Shown piece by piece: positions 7,373-14,943 of a stretch of DNA of 46,179 bases (position 1 is the first letter of the stretch; each line of letters starts with the position of its first letter). A program made the position numbers and the translations under genes. This DNA is from an uncultured Treponema sp. (lineage in GTDB: Bacteria; Spirochaetota; Spirochaetia; Treponematales; Treponemataceae). The notes below the pieces were generated by a model that was given only the letters and a program-made list of their open reading frames with translations, was not told the DNA's origin and searched no databases. Location of the stretch: the NCBI GenBank assembly GCA_946186185.1, contig CAMHMJ010000026.1:1-46179 (forward strand), given 5' to 3'.

Positions 7373-8536
7373 ATGGATTTTGACCACAGACAGACAGGTT
7401 ACAGATTTCTTGACAATGACTCGATTGAATTCTGGTGTCAGGCGGATTTATACAGGGATATTGAGCCTGAGGATTCTGTTTATGTCTGCGGTTCTTTTAA
7501 CGGCTGGCTGAATTCCGGGGACGCTGCATGGCGGCTGGAACGAAAGTCTGAAGGGGAGTCGGTTTATTACTCTGTTCAAAAGCCTTTGTCCCTGGTTCTA
7601 ATTCCCGGAAATACGGGTTTTCCTGAATTCAGGTTTTTTGGGCTTTCCAATTCCCGAAGTCATCTTTTAAACGAAAAGAAAAAGAATAAAGATTTTTCCT
7701 TCCATGAAAATAAGCTGATTTTGCAGAGTGATGAAGAGATTTCTGCCCTTGCTTCAATCAAGAAAAATGTTGTCTACAAAAAAAATCTTTCTGATTTTGA
7801 TGAAAACTGTCCTGCCTGCCGCGCAGATATTTCCAACGTGCGGATTGTTCCGGGAACAAAATGCCTTTTCCGGGGATATAATCTTTTTAAGAAGTCCAAG
7901 GCGGACATGGATACGGAAGATTTGCGCATCGAACTTGTTCAAAAGGCATATGAGCTGTATGGAATCCGCACGGATATTACATTAAACGGCTATGAAGGCG
8001 CAAATGTTCTTGAGGGCGAGGCAATTCCTGAGGTTATCAGAAATATTGATAAGGAAGGAAACCGCCTGTGCATCAATATCGACTACAATCTGGTGTATTT
8101 TCATTCAGATGCTCACGATTATACTTCAACGCTCCAGAAGGTTTCCCGCTTTATAATTGAGCATCCGGGACCGTATTTTATTCATTCCCGGCTTGGAAGC
8201 GACAGAACCGGCGTAACAAGTGCATTTATTGCAGCCCTTTGCGGTGCAACCTGGGATGAAATTGCTGAAGATTACGAGAAAACCTGCAATATGGGTATCT
8301 GTGAATACAGGAACAGACGGCTTTTGAAGTACAGCGTGGAAAAACTTCTGGGAAAAAATCCGGAAGACTGTAAAAATCTTTGTGAAACTGTGCGGAATAT
8401 GTTCCTTAAAGAGAAAATTCTTTCTGCAAAGGAAATTGACGACCTCGTTTCAAAGCTGAACGAACCTCTTAAACGAAAAGAAACTGATTTTTTCGATTTT
8501 ACCGGAAATCACATCTGCCGTTTCCTGAAAAAATAA
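7373..8536 (+). CDS. CBM48/AMPK-beta-like module fused to a phosphatase-like domain with Ser in place of catalytic Cys
   Basis: 387 aa, no signal peptide, so probably cytoplasmic. Residues about 15-100 resemble a glycogen-binding early-set module (VYVCGSFNGWLNSG, the FNGW signature, then a strand ending in EFRFFG). Residues about 155-330 resemble a tyrosine/dual-specificity phosphatase: FRGYNLF, a helix leading to YGIRTDITLNG, and the phosphate loop HSRLGSDRTG (271-280). The normal loop is H-C-x5-R-T/S-G; here codon TCC puts Ser272 at the nucleophile position while Arg278 is kept. The layout recalls eukaryotic glucan phosphatases (laforin, SEX4) but the enzyme should be inactive. A CPAC pair lies at about 145-148. 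GGGAG precedes the start. Function unproven. Confidence 0.6.
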   Translation: MDFDHRQTGYRFLDNDSIEFWCQADLYRDIEPEDSVYVCGSFNGWLNSGDAAWRLERKSEGESVYYSVQKPLSLVLIPGNTGFPEFRFFGLSNSRSHLLNEKKKNKDFSFHENKLILQSDEEISALASIKKNVVYKKNLSDFDENCPACRADISNVRIVPGTKCLFRGYNLFKKSKADMDTEDLRIELVQKAYELYGIRTDITLNGYEGANVLEGEAIPEVIRNIDKEGNRLCINIDYNLVYFHSDAHDYTSTLQKVSRFIIEHPGPYFIHSRLGSDRTGVTSAFIAALCGATWDEIAEDYEKTCNMGICEYRNRRLLKYSVEKLLGKNPEDCKNLCETVRNMFLKEKILSAKEIDDLVSKLNEPLKRKETDFFDFTGNHICRFLKK

Positions 8537-8550
8537 GAGCGGTGAGGTTC

Positions 8551-8585
8551 CTGCAGGGAGGGGCAGCGTGTGTGCCCTTCTGCAG
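8551..8585 (+). other. stable hairpin between the phosphatase-like gene and mrp
   Basis: CTGCAG (8551-8556) pairs with CTGCAG (8580-8585), extended by AGGGGCA with TGCCCTT across a GG bulge. There is no T-run after it, so it is either a weak or Rho-assisted terminator or an mRNA-end stabiliser. Confidence 0.35.
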
Positions 8586-8694
8586 ATACCGTCAAAATTA
8601 AAAAATAAGTTCAAAATCTCAAAGAAAAATTTGATTCTTAGGAAAAAAAACATTAAATTTAAATGTATTGAAAATATTTTATGGGAGTATATAA

Positions 8695-9519
8695 ATGGCT
8701 GAAGAATGCACTCACGAATGTTCTTCCTGCGGGAAATCGTGCTCAGAGAGAGATTTGCATGTAAAACTCAGGGAAGGAAGCTCTGTAAAGAAGGTAATTG
8801 CCATCGTCAGCGGAAAAGGCGGTGTTGGAAAATCACTTGTAACTTCTCTTCTTGCTTCAAAAATTCAAAATCATGGATATAAGACAGCAATTCTTGATGC
8901 TGATATTACAGGTCCGTCGATTCCGGAAAGCTTTGGAGTCGGTGAAAAGCGTGCTGAAGCACAGGGAGATTCTCTGGATCCTGTTGTAACTGATTCAGGA
9001 ATTCAGATTATGTCCATGAATTTCCTTCTGCAGAACGAAAATGACCCGGTAATCTGGCGGGGTCCTGTAATTTCCGGTGCAGTACAGCAGTTCTGGACGG
9101 ATGTAAACTGGAAGGATGTGGACTTTATGTTCGTGGATATGCCTCCGGGAACAGGAGATGTTCCTCTTACGGTTTTCCAGTCCCTTCCTATTGACGGAAT
9201 TATCGTTGTGTCTTCACCACAGCAGCTTGTGCGCGTTATCGTTGAAAAAGCCGTTAAGATGGCCGGAATGATGAATATTCCGATTCTTGGCTTAGTAGAA
9301 AACATGAGCTATGTAAAGTGCCCGGACTGCGGAAAAGAGATTTCTGTATTCGGAAAGAGCAATATCCAGAAAATCGCAGAAGGCTTTAACATCCCGGTTC
9401 TGGCTCGCATACCTATGGAAGAATCCGTTTCTGCAGCCGTAGATGCCGGCGATATCGAAAGCGTAGATAACGAATACCTTGATAAAGCCGCAGAGCTTGT
9501 TGAATCGCTTTTGAAGTAG
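8695..9519 (+). CDS. mrp: Mrp/NBP35-type iron-sulfur cluster carrier ATPase
   Basis: Cytosolic P-loop scaffold that binds a 4Fe-4S cluster and passes it to target proteins. 274 aa. The deviant Walker A SGKGGVGKS lies at about 39-47, VDMPPGTGD follows the switch region, and the dimer-bridging CPDC motif is near residue 205. The N-terminus carries Cys5, Cys9, Cys12 and Cys16 (spacing C-x3-C-x2-C-x3-C), a cysteine cluster like the extra N-terminal Fe-S site of NBP35 proteins, instead of the MIP18-like domain of enterobacterial Mrp. GGGAG sits before the ATG. A terminator follows, so it is probably expressed alone. Confidence 0.93.
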   Translation: MAEECTHECSSCGKSCSERDLHVKLREGSSVKKVIAIVSGKGGVGKSLVTSLLASKIQNHGYKTAILDADITGPSIPESFGVGEKRAEAQGDSLDPVVTDSGIQIMSMNFLLQNENDPVIWRGPVISGAVQQFWTDVNWKDVDFMFVDMPPGTGDVPLTVFQSLPIDGIIVVSSPQQLVRVIVEKAVKMAGMMNIPILGLVENMSYVKCPDCGKEISVFGKSNIQKIAEGFNIPVLARIPMEESVSAAVDAGDIESVDNEYLDKAAELVESLLK

Positions 9520-9580
9520 CATTTTTAGAGGCCTCCGCAACAAATATGTGCGGGGTCCGAGATATTGAATTAATGATGGA

Positions 9581-9612
9581 GCAGTCTGTTTTTACAGGCT
9601 GCTTTTTTTTTT
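9581..9612 (+). terminator. Rho-independent terminator after mrp
   Basis: GCAGTCTG (9581-9588) pairs with CAGGCTGC (9595-9602), loop TTTTTA, followed by ten T (9603-9612). Confidence 0.92.
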
Positions 9613-9703
9613 AGAGAGTATAAAATATCCGAAATACTAAAGTATGTTCAGTTAATTTGGTTTCAGAATAACTTATATTGTAAAAAAATAATTCTATACA
9701 AAC

Positions 9704-9734
9704 AAAAAAACTCCACCTCAAAGAGAAGTGGAGT
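9704..9734 (-). terminator. terminator downstream of tRNA-Pro
   Basis: On the minus strand ACTCCAC (9734-9728) pairs with GTGGAGT (9716-9710) and is followed by a T-tract (plus-strand A run 9704-9710). Confidence 0.85.
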
Positions 9735-9749
9735 TTTCTATTTAATTTA

Positions 9750-9822
9750 TCGGGCAAACTGGATTTGAACCAGCGACCTCAACGTCCCGAACGTCGCGCG
9801 CTACCAGCTGCGCTATTGCCCG
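9750..9822 (-). tRNA. tRNA-Pro (anticodon CGG)
   Basis: The minus strand folds into a full cloverleaf. Acceptor CGGGCAA pairs with TTGCCCG, D-arm stem is GCGC/GCGC, anticodon stem is CGACG/CGTTG with loop TTCGGGA (anticodon CGG, reading CCG), and T-arm is GCTGG-TTCAAAT-CCAGT. The discriminator is A. The CCA end is not encoded. No clear promoter lies in the short gap to the tRNA-Asp terminator, so it may depend on read-through from tRNA-Asp. Confidence 0.95.
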
Positions 9823-9862
9823 TAAAAAAAAGTTTTTACCTACAGTTTTTACTGCGATTTGT

Positions 9863-9890
9863 AAAAAAAGCCTTCCTTATTCAGGAAGGC
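9863..9890 (-). terminator. terminator downstream of tRNA-Asp
   Basis: Minus-strand GCCTTCCT (9890-9883) pairs with AGGAAGGC (9877-9870), loop of five bases, then seven T (plus-strand A run 9863-9869). Confidence 0.9.
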
Positions 9891-9895
9891 TTTAG

Positions 9896-9969
9896 CGCGA
9901 GTGACGGGGCTCGAACCCGTGATCTCCGGCGTGACAGGCCAGCGCGATAACCAGCTTCGCTACACCCGC
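9896..9969 (-). tRNA. tRNA-Asp (anticodon GTC)
   Basis: Minus-strand cloverleaf: acceptor GCGGGTG/CACTCGC (one G-T pair), D stem GCGA/TCGC, anticodon arm CTGGC-CTGTCAC-GCCGG with anticodon GTC, T-arm ACGGG-TTCGAGC-CCCGT, discriminator G as expected for aspartate tRNA. CCA is not encoded. It has a good upstream promoter and its own terminator. Confidence 0.96.
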
Positions 9970-9981
9970 TTGATGTTTAAG

Positions 9982-10010
9982 ATAATATACTAAACGAAAA
10001 TTTTAGTCAA
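9982..10010 (-). promoter_or_regulatory. promoter of tRNA-Asp
   Basis: Read on the minus strand: TTGACT (10010-10005), a 17-base spacer, TATTAT (9987-9982). The tRNA 5' end is 12 bases beyond the -10. Confidence 0.75.
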
Positions 10011-10084
10011 TAGCATAAATTTAAAAAATCAAAAAAAAGTTAATTTTTTTTCAAAAAAACGGGAATTTCTTGCATTCGGCGCCC

Positions 10085-10139
10085 TATAATATATGAGGCA
10101 CAAATAAATAGCCTCATATATCTTAAAAAGGGGCTTTTT
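10085..10139 (+). promoter_or_regulatory. -10 box and double-hairpin leader of the Rpn nuclease gene
   Basis: TATAAT (10085-10090) overlaps the first base of a perfect 10-bp inverted repeat, TATATGAGGC (10090-10099) and GCCTCATATA (10111-10120). A second hairpin AAAAAG-GGG-CTTTTT (10125-10139) ends at the base before the ATG and buries the purine-rich ribosome-binding site. The first dyad could be an operator over the transcription start; the second could restrain translation. No convincing -35 is seen. Confidence 0.45.
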
Positions 10140-11219
10140 ATGAAAGAAAAGTTTGACCGAAAAAGTTTTCTCCGGGAAAAACGAAAAGAGAAACGGCTTT
10201 TACAGAAGTCAATCAGGCAGGCGGCAAAAGAAACCGGCTCAGGACGCAGGTGGGGCAGAAGAAGGAAGGTAGACTATACTTATCCATTCCCGCTGGTAAA
10301 TCCCCGTGAAGATGCGAATTTCAAGGCCATATTCACTCAGCCTACGGAGGATTCCCAGCTGGCCCTTCGTTCTTTTATTTCAGCGGCAATCGGGCGGGAA
10401 GTAAAGAAGGTTCGCCTGACCAACAACGAGCCGGCCCGTGTGTTCGAAAAACAGAGGGTTATCCGACTGGATTTGAACTGCGAATTTGAGGATGGCTCTC
10501 TGGCTCAGATTGAAATGCAGTGCTCTGGTTCAAAAGACATGTTCAGTGCACGGATTTTGTATTACTGGGCACGGCTTTATACATCTTTTTTAAAGGGCGG
10601 GCATAACTGGGAAAAACTCAAGCCCGTATATCAGATTTCGGTTGTTGACTTCAATTTTGAAAAGAATGACAACGAACCTGTTCATAAATACCGGCTTTAT
10701 GACAAAGAAACCGGAAGTATCTGCTCTGAAAATCTTACTATTATCGTTCTGGATCTTACAAAGCTTCCTGAAATTCACAATATTGAAGAAATCCGAAACT
10801 TGCCAACTATTCTTAAATGGTGTAAATTTCTTAAAGAAGCTGATAATACTGAAAGCCGGGAAATTGTAAGCGAAATCTGTAATCAGGAGGTCGGAATTAT
10901 GGGAGCATTTAAGAGTTTGAGAGAAGTAAGCATTCCTCAGAAATTATGGCTGTGGTATACAGGAAGAGTTGCTGCCGAAGCCGACCGGCAAATGTTTCTT
11001 GATCTGGCAAGACAAGAGGGTCTTGCTGCCGGTATTGCTGAAGGAAAGGCAGAGGGACTTGCAGCTGGAAAAGCTGCTGGAATTTCTGAAGGTGTACGCC
11101 AGTCTGCTATTGAAACTGCAAGAAATCTCTTAAAAATGAAGGTATGTACACCGGAACAGATTGCTTCTGCAGTAAATCTTCCGCTGGAAACAATTTTAGG
11201 GTTACAAAAAGAACTGTAG
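10140..11219 (+). CDS. Rpn-family recombination-promoting nuclease (PD-(D/E)XK transposase-like)
   Basis: 359 aa. Rpn proteins are DNA endonucleases related to YhgA/PDDEXK transposases and stimulate RecA-independent recombination. The nuclease core spans about residues 50-260. It starts with REDANFKAIFTQPTEDSQ and contains Asp111 in IRLDLN and Glu125-x-Gln127 in QIEMQ, the PD-(D/E)XK catalytic set. Residues about 288-325 form an Ala/Gly/Glu-rich repeat helix (EGLAAGIAEGKAEG...), followed by the small C-terminal helical domain (TPEQIASAVNLPLETI) typical of the family. The first 45 residues are unusually basic. A copy retaining only the C-terminus lies at 19230-19685, so the family brackets the lipoprotein island. 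Confidence 0.88.
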   Translation: MKEKFDRKSFLREKRKEKRLLQKSIRQAAKETGSGRRWGRRRKVDYTYPFPLVNPREDANFKAIFTQPTEDSQLALRSFISAAIGREVKKVRLTNNEPARVFEKQRVIRLDLNCEFEDGSLAQIEMQCSGSKDMFSARILYYWARLYTSFLKGGHNWEKLKPVYQISVVDFNFEKNDNEPVHKYRLYDKETGSICSENLTIIVLDLTKLPEIHNIEEIRNLPTILKWCKFLKEADNTESREIVSEICNQEVGIMGAFKSLREVSIPQKLWLWYTGRVAAEADRQMFLDLARQEGLAAGIAEGKAEGLAAGKAAGISEGVRQSAIETARNLLKMKVCTPEQIASAVNLPLETILGLQKEL

Positions 11220-11250
11220 AGTTACAAAAAAAATTATAGAAAAAAAGTGA

Positions 11251-11275
11251 AAAAACGCTGAATTCTGGCGTTTTT
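11251..11275 (+). terminator. Rho-independent terminator after the Rpn gene
   Basis: AAAAACGC (11251-11258) pairs with GCGTTTTT (11268-11275) around a nine-base loop. Confidence 0.85.
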
Positions 11276-11401
11276 GACCGCAAAATGAGCTAAATTCAGG
11301 TGAATTCTAAACAAATTCTAAAATTTACTAACAAAAATTTATAAATTTCCCGAATTTCTTGTAATCTTTTTGTAATTTTGTGTTTTCTTTTGTAAAAAGT
11401 A

Positions 11402-11429
11402 TTGCAAAATTAAAAAAATGTGTTATATT
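11402..11429 (+). promoter_or_regulatory. promoter of lipoprotein A1
   Basis: TTGCAA (11402-11407), a 16-base spacer, TATATT (11424-11429). The 316-base gap between the Rpn stop (11219) and the A1 start (11536) holds the Rpn terminator, AT-rich sequence without recognisable genes (11276-11401), this promoter and the leader described next. Confidence 0.5.
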
Positions 11430-11535
11430 TCCATAGTAACCGAAATTATTTCGGAGAGGGGGAGTGCCAGCCGGGCTATGGACGGCACACTCTAAAAAAT
11501 TGAACTAAACATAATCTGTATTATGAGGAGGATTT
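11430..11535 (+). promoter_or_regulatory. structured 5' leader of lipoprotein A1
   Basis: About 100 bases of predicted leader with several pairings: CCGAAAT/ATTTCGG (11440-11454), GAGTGCC with the GGCA-CA-CTC arm (about 11463-11492), CCATAG (11431-11436) with CTATGG (11477-11482) as a competing long-range helix, and CATAAT-CTGT-ATTATG just before the Shine-Dalgarno GAGGAGG. The G-rich part is absent from the A2 copy. I could not match it to a known riboswitch class. Confidence 0.4.
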
Positions 11536-11620
11536 ATGTTGAAAAAATTAAGTTTTGCTCTTGCAGCAATTTTGTCGGTAAGTTTGTTTGCATCATGTGT
11601 TATTAACACAAGTGATGATG
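11510..11620 (+). repeat. left arm of a 111-bp inverted repeat (5' end of A1)
   Basis: Bases 11510-11585 are identical to the reverse complement of 19075-19150 (76/76). Bases 11586-11590 differ in part, and 11591-11620 are again identical to the reverse complement of 19040-19069 (30/30). The repeat covers the hairpin CATAAT-CTGT-ATTATG, Shine-Dalgarno, start codon and signal peptide up to just past the lipidated Cys. After it the two genes diverge. Confidence 0.93.
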
Positions 11621-12732
11621 GGGATGATGATCATGGAATTGACTATAAGGATCATGGATCTGATTGGTCAATCATGGTAACAAATGAAACTCAGCAGAAA
11701 TTGGTTCTCTTTAAAGGTGCCCCAAGTTCAAATCAGATTATTGGTGGTGTAAAGGCAAATGCAAAGAATCAGCATATGGCAAAAAATGCAACTGTATTTG
11801 GAAAAACTTCTTCTGATTTCATTATGTATGCAGTAAAAGAAAAAGATTATCTTGATAATAAGGATAAGCTTGAAGTTCTTGATGATGCAGCATTTACAAC
11901 ACTTTATGCATATTATAACGCTGATGGTACAAATGATAATGTTTACACAATTTCTAGTGCTTTAGGCGGAAATTATTATGTAACTATCAATAATAATTCT
12001 GGTTACAATGTTGAACTTCGTAATAATGGAATTAATGGACCTTCAATTGCATATTGTGGTAAAGGAATGTATGAGCAGCACTATTATTGGGCAGAGGGTG
12101 ACTACCTTATTTTCCCTGTGTTCAGAAAGTTTAATAAAACTTACGGTGAAATCATCTCTGTTGCTCCAACAGATGAAGCGGGGGATCCAATTTATGAAAC
12201 TGTAACTCTTAAAGATCAGCCAGGCTATAATCGATATGATTTTATGGCTGCTGATTGGAAGGGAACAAATGGAAAATTTGAGTTTGCGCCAAGTGCAGCA
12301 TATTTGAAAATTGTAAACAACTCTGGTAAGGGTATTTCACTTTATCCTGGAAAAGGTGCTGGAAATGTGTTTGTAGGAGAAGATGGATGTGCTACAACAG
12401 GTTTGGGCGCAAAGTATATTACAACTGCAGCTCCTTATAACTACCTTATCTTTACGTTTAATCTTCAGCAGCTTGGTGGCGATAAGTCAAATCCTCAGTT
12501 TGAAAAGCAGGTAACTTTCCAGGGCTTCCAGGTTGGAAATGCTGTAAAGAGAGTAAAAGTTGAAGACGGCGGAGTTGATACATTTACTATTAAAGCAGGA
12601 CATATGCAGACATTGATTGTAAGTGCTGATGGTTCTTCTTTTAAAACAGCTTTTGAAAGAGATGCTGATAGTGGTGAAATCCTTGATTACGAAGTAAACT
12701 TCGAAGAAATTGATGACGAATCTGTTCGCTAG
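11536..12732 (+). CDS. lipoprotein A1 (paralogue of A2), repeat-domain surface or periplasmic protein
   Basis: 398 aa. The signal peptide MLKKLSFALAAILSVS ends in lipobox LFASC (Cys21), then an Asp-rich spacer. The mature part holds at least three copies of a short beta-rich unit that opens hydrophobic-x-V/I-x-N-N/E-x-S/T: WSIMVTNET near 50, YYVTINNNSG near 149, YLKIVNNSGKG near 258. I do not recognise a named family. GAGGAGG sets the start. A strong terminator follows. The paralogue A2 (18027-19124) lies inverted 6 kb away and shares the signal peptide to the base. The function is unknown; export by LolCDE is inferred. Confidence 0.82.
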   Translation: MLKKLSFALAAILSVSLFASCVINTSDDGDDDHGIDYKDHGSDWSIMVTNETQQKLVLFKGAPSSNQIIGGVKANAKNQHMAKNATVFGKTSSDFIMYAVKEKDYLDNKDKLEVLDDAAFTTLYAYYNADGTNDNVYTISSALGGNYYVTINNNSGYNVELRNNGINGPSIAYCGKGMYEQHYYWAEGDYLIFPVFRKFNKTYGEIISVAPTDEAGDPIYETVTLKDQPGYNRYDFMAADWKGTNGKFEFAPSAAYLKIVNNSGKGISLYPGKGAGNVFVGEDGCATTGLGAKYITTAAPYNYLIFTFNLQQLGGDKSNPQFEKQVTFQGFQVGNAVKRVKVEDGGVDTFTIKAGHMQTLIVSADGSSFKTAFERDADSGEILDYEVNFEEIDDESVR

Positions 12733-12760
12733 TCATTAAATGTCTTAATTGATTATCAAA

Positions 12761-12795
12761 GGGTGTAAGAAGCAATTCTTACGCCCTTCTTTTTG
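12761..12795 (+). terminator. Rho-independent terminator after A1
   Basis: GGGTGTAAGAA (12761-12771) pairs with TTCTTACGCCC (12776-12786) around GCAA, followed by TTCTTTTTG. Confidence 0.92.
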
Positions 12796-12842
12796 TTTAT
12801 AATTACTGAATAAAGACTAAAACATAGGTACGAGAGGTGTAT

Positions 12843-14873
12843 ATGAGAAAAATTTTCCTATTATTTTTAATTTCTATTTTCTTGATTTCGTGTGGAGTAA
12901 AAGAAGATTCAGATAATAATGAATCAATTACACCAGAACCTTCTGTACCAGAAGGAAGTGTACCGCTTTTATTTGAAAATAAAAGTAACTATGATGTCAA
13001 TGTATATATAAAACTTTCTCCAGAATATACAAAAAAATCATTTACAATTTCACCATCAAATACTTATAATTACGCTTTTTATAAAAGTCCAACTGATACT
13101 ACAATTCCAGTCTTTTTCGAATATCTCATAAAATTAGGAAATGCAGAATTTCCATACTGGCCTGAGGAAGAAGGAGTTGGTATTAAGATTGCAAAAGTTT
13201 CTGACAATGGTGGTGATACAATAACAATTGATCCGTTAACACATAATACAACAAAGTCGGCATATTTTTTAGTTGAAAATAATACTACATCAGATATATA
13301 TTTAAAAAGTGCAAATACACCAGTAATGCCTTATGGCACTGATGATAAGTTTATAAAAGGAAATGGTGGTTGCCAGGTCTATGAAATAAATTTTCATGGA
13401 GCGCCAGTTCTTACAGGATATTGTGACAATTTACAATTCGTAAAAGATTTGGAGCCAATAGCTTTTCCTTTGAATAACTCTGACTTTAATAAGGGATATG
13501 TATATACAATAGCTATTAACACAGATGACAAAGGTAAGGCTTTTGCAACTGTAAAATCATTAACCCCATTCAATGTAGATACTCAGAAGAAAATTTGGAC
13601 CAGAACAACACTTCAATCAACTGATTTGTCGATTTCTGCTGTCCGCCCTAAGAAAGACGTTTCTAAGGGATATCTAGCAGCCTTCTCTTCAAAAAAACAG
13701 CCAAATGCCATTTTAATGAAAGATATTGATGTATACGGTAATACTTTAGATACCTATTCTGCTGGATTTTTGTTATCTAACGAAAATCCTTACGATTTAA
13801 AAGAACTTAGTATGATAGATTTTATTGAAGCAGCTGATGGCTCTTCTGTTATTCTTGGTTCAGCGTATTGTGAGAAAAAAGATGATAATTCTGATTGGTA
13901 TATTGATAATCATTTTTTGAAGTATGATTTTACAACCAGAATTTTTTCGTTTCAAAAGAATATTTCACAATACATTAGAGAGCATGTTGAATTTGAAATA
14001 AACGAAACGAAATATAAAAATCCTTTTACTTATTTTTCACCGGATCGTCAGAATACGTTGATTGAATATGAAGATAATAAATATGCACTTTCAGGTTGTG
14101 CATATCTCAAGATAAAAGATGATGATGATTCTTTCAATTATTATTACTATAGTCTTTTAATCTTACTTGATAGTGAGAATTCGAGTGAGCCTATCGAAAA
14201 GATTTATGTTTCTAACCAGCCAAGCACAAATCTTGAACAAGTGGCTAGTTCAATTTTCTACAACAAAAAGGATTCTTGCTTCTATGTAACCGAATATTAC
14301 GACTGGGATCCACGTTATAAATCTTCAATTCCATATAAAAGCCGCCTTTTGAAGTTTGATTCAAATCTTGAAAACAAAACTGTTGTTCTTGATGAGGAGA
14401 ATATGCTCTTTTTGGGAATTACAGGAGATTCTTCTACCGGCAAGTATTATATTACTGGCGAAAACTATTCAACTAGTGGGCAGAAGGGTGTTTTGATTTC
14501 CTCTTCGAATGTAACCGCCGGGGAAAAACTTAAATCCAGTGATTACAGCCTTTACTTTGCAAAAGGATACAGTTACGCATGGTTCAATCAAGTATGCATC
14601 TGCGGAAACAACATTGTAGCTTGTGGTGCAGCTAGTTCTAAGCCGAATGCCGAAGAACTTCCAATTGTCGTTGCATTTAATTCTAAAGGTGAATTACAGT
14701 GGCAGAATACAGATTATTCAGGCTACACCAGTGCAAAAAGCTGCTTTGCAACATCAATCGGTACATACCTTGTAAATCTTGTTAAGACTGAAGATAAAGA
14801 AATAAAAGCTTGTGCAATTGTAAGCGCAGACCTTCTTGGAAAAGCTACGGGAAATGTAGCTGTTTTACAGTAA
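12843..14873 (+). CDS. large lipoprotein B1 (paralogue of B2)
   Basis: 676 aa from ATG 12843, which follows GAGAGG (12832-12837). A GTG at 12837 is in frame but lies inside the ribosome-binding site and was not chosen. The signal peptide ends at LISC (Cys17). Two N-terminal units (about 35-110 and 135-235) resemble the repeat of A1: FENKSNYDVNVYI and FLVENNTTSDIYL. A conserved junction TPFNVDTQKKIWTR (about 240-253) leads to a larger C-terminal domain with beta-propeller-like repeats ending CFATSIGTYLV and VSADLLGKATGN. B2 shares this architecture throughout. The N-terminal two thirds are more AT-rich than the C-terminal end, which suggests a mosaic. Function unknown. Confidence 0.82.
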   Translation: MRKIFLLFLISIFLISCGVKEDSDNNESITPEPSVPEGSVPLLFENKSNYDVNVYIKLSPEYTKKSFTISPSNTYNYAFYKSPTDTTIPVFFEYLIKLGNAEFPYWPEEEGVGIKIAKVSDNGGDTITIDPLTHNTTKSAYFLVENNTTSDIYLKSANTPVMPYGTDDKFIKGNGGCQVYEINFHGAPVLTGYCDNLQFVKDLEPIAFPLNNSDFNKGYVYTIAINTDDKGKAFATVKSLTPFNVDTQKKIWTRTTLQSTDLSISAVRPKKDVSKGYLAAFSSKKQPNAILMKDIDVYGNTLDTYSAGFLLSNENPYDLKELSMIDFIEAADGSSVILGSAYCEKKDDNSDWYIDNHFLKYDFTTRIFSFQKNISQYIREHVEFEINETKYKNPFTYFSPDRQNTLIEYEDNKYALSGCAYLKIKDDDDSFNYYYYSLLILLDSENSSEPIEKIYVSNQPSTNLEQVASSIFYNKKDSCFYVTEYYDWDPRYKSSIPYKSRLLKFDSNLENKTVVLDEENMLFLGITGDSSTGKYYITGENYSTSGQKGVLISSSNVTAGEKLKSSDYSLYFAKGYSYAWFNQVCICGNNIVACGAASSKPNAEELPIVVAFNSKGELQWQNTDYSGYTSAKSCFATSIGTYLVNLVKTEDKEIKACAIVSADLLGKATGNVAVLQ

Positions 14874-14898
14874 AAAAAGTCAGTAAAATATTTGTAAT

Positions 14899-14943
14899 AA
14901 AAAAATGCCGTGTCATTCACACCTAGACACGGCATTGTTTTTT
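14899..14943. terminator. bidirectional terminator between convergent genes B1 and X
   Basis: AATGCCGTGTC (14904-14914) pairs with GACACGGCATT (14926-14936). An A-run precedes it and GTTTTTT follows, so it can stop transcription from both sides. Confidence 0.9.

Noticed and set aside
9750..10010. tRNA genes as integration site of the island
   Set aside because: No copy of the tRNA 3' ends (attachment-like direct repeat) was seen near the right edge at 19.2-19.7 kb, and no integrase is inside the island.
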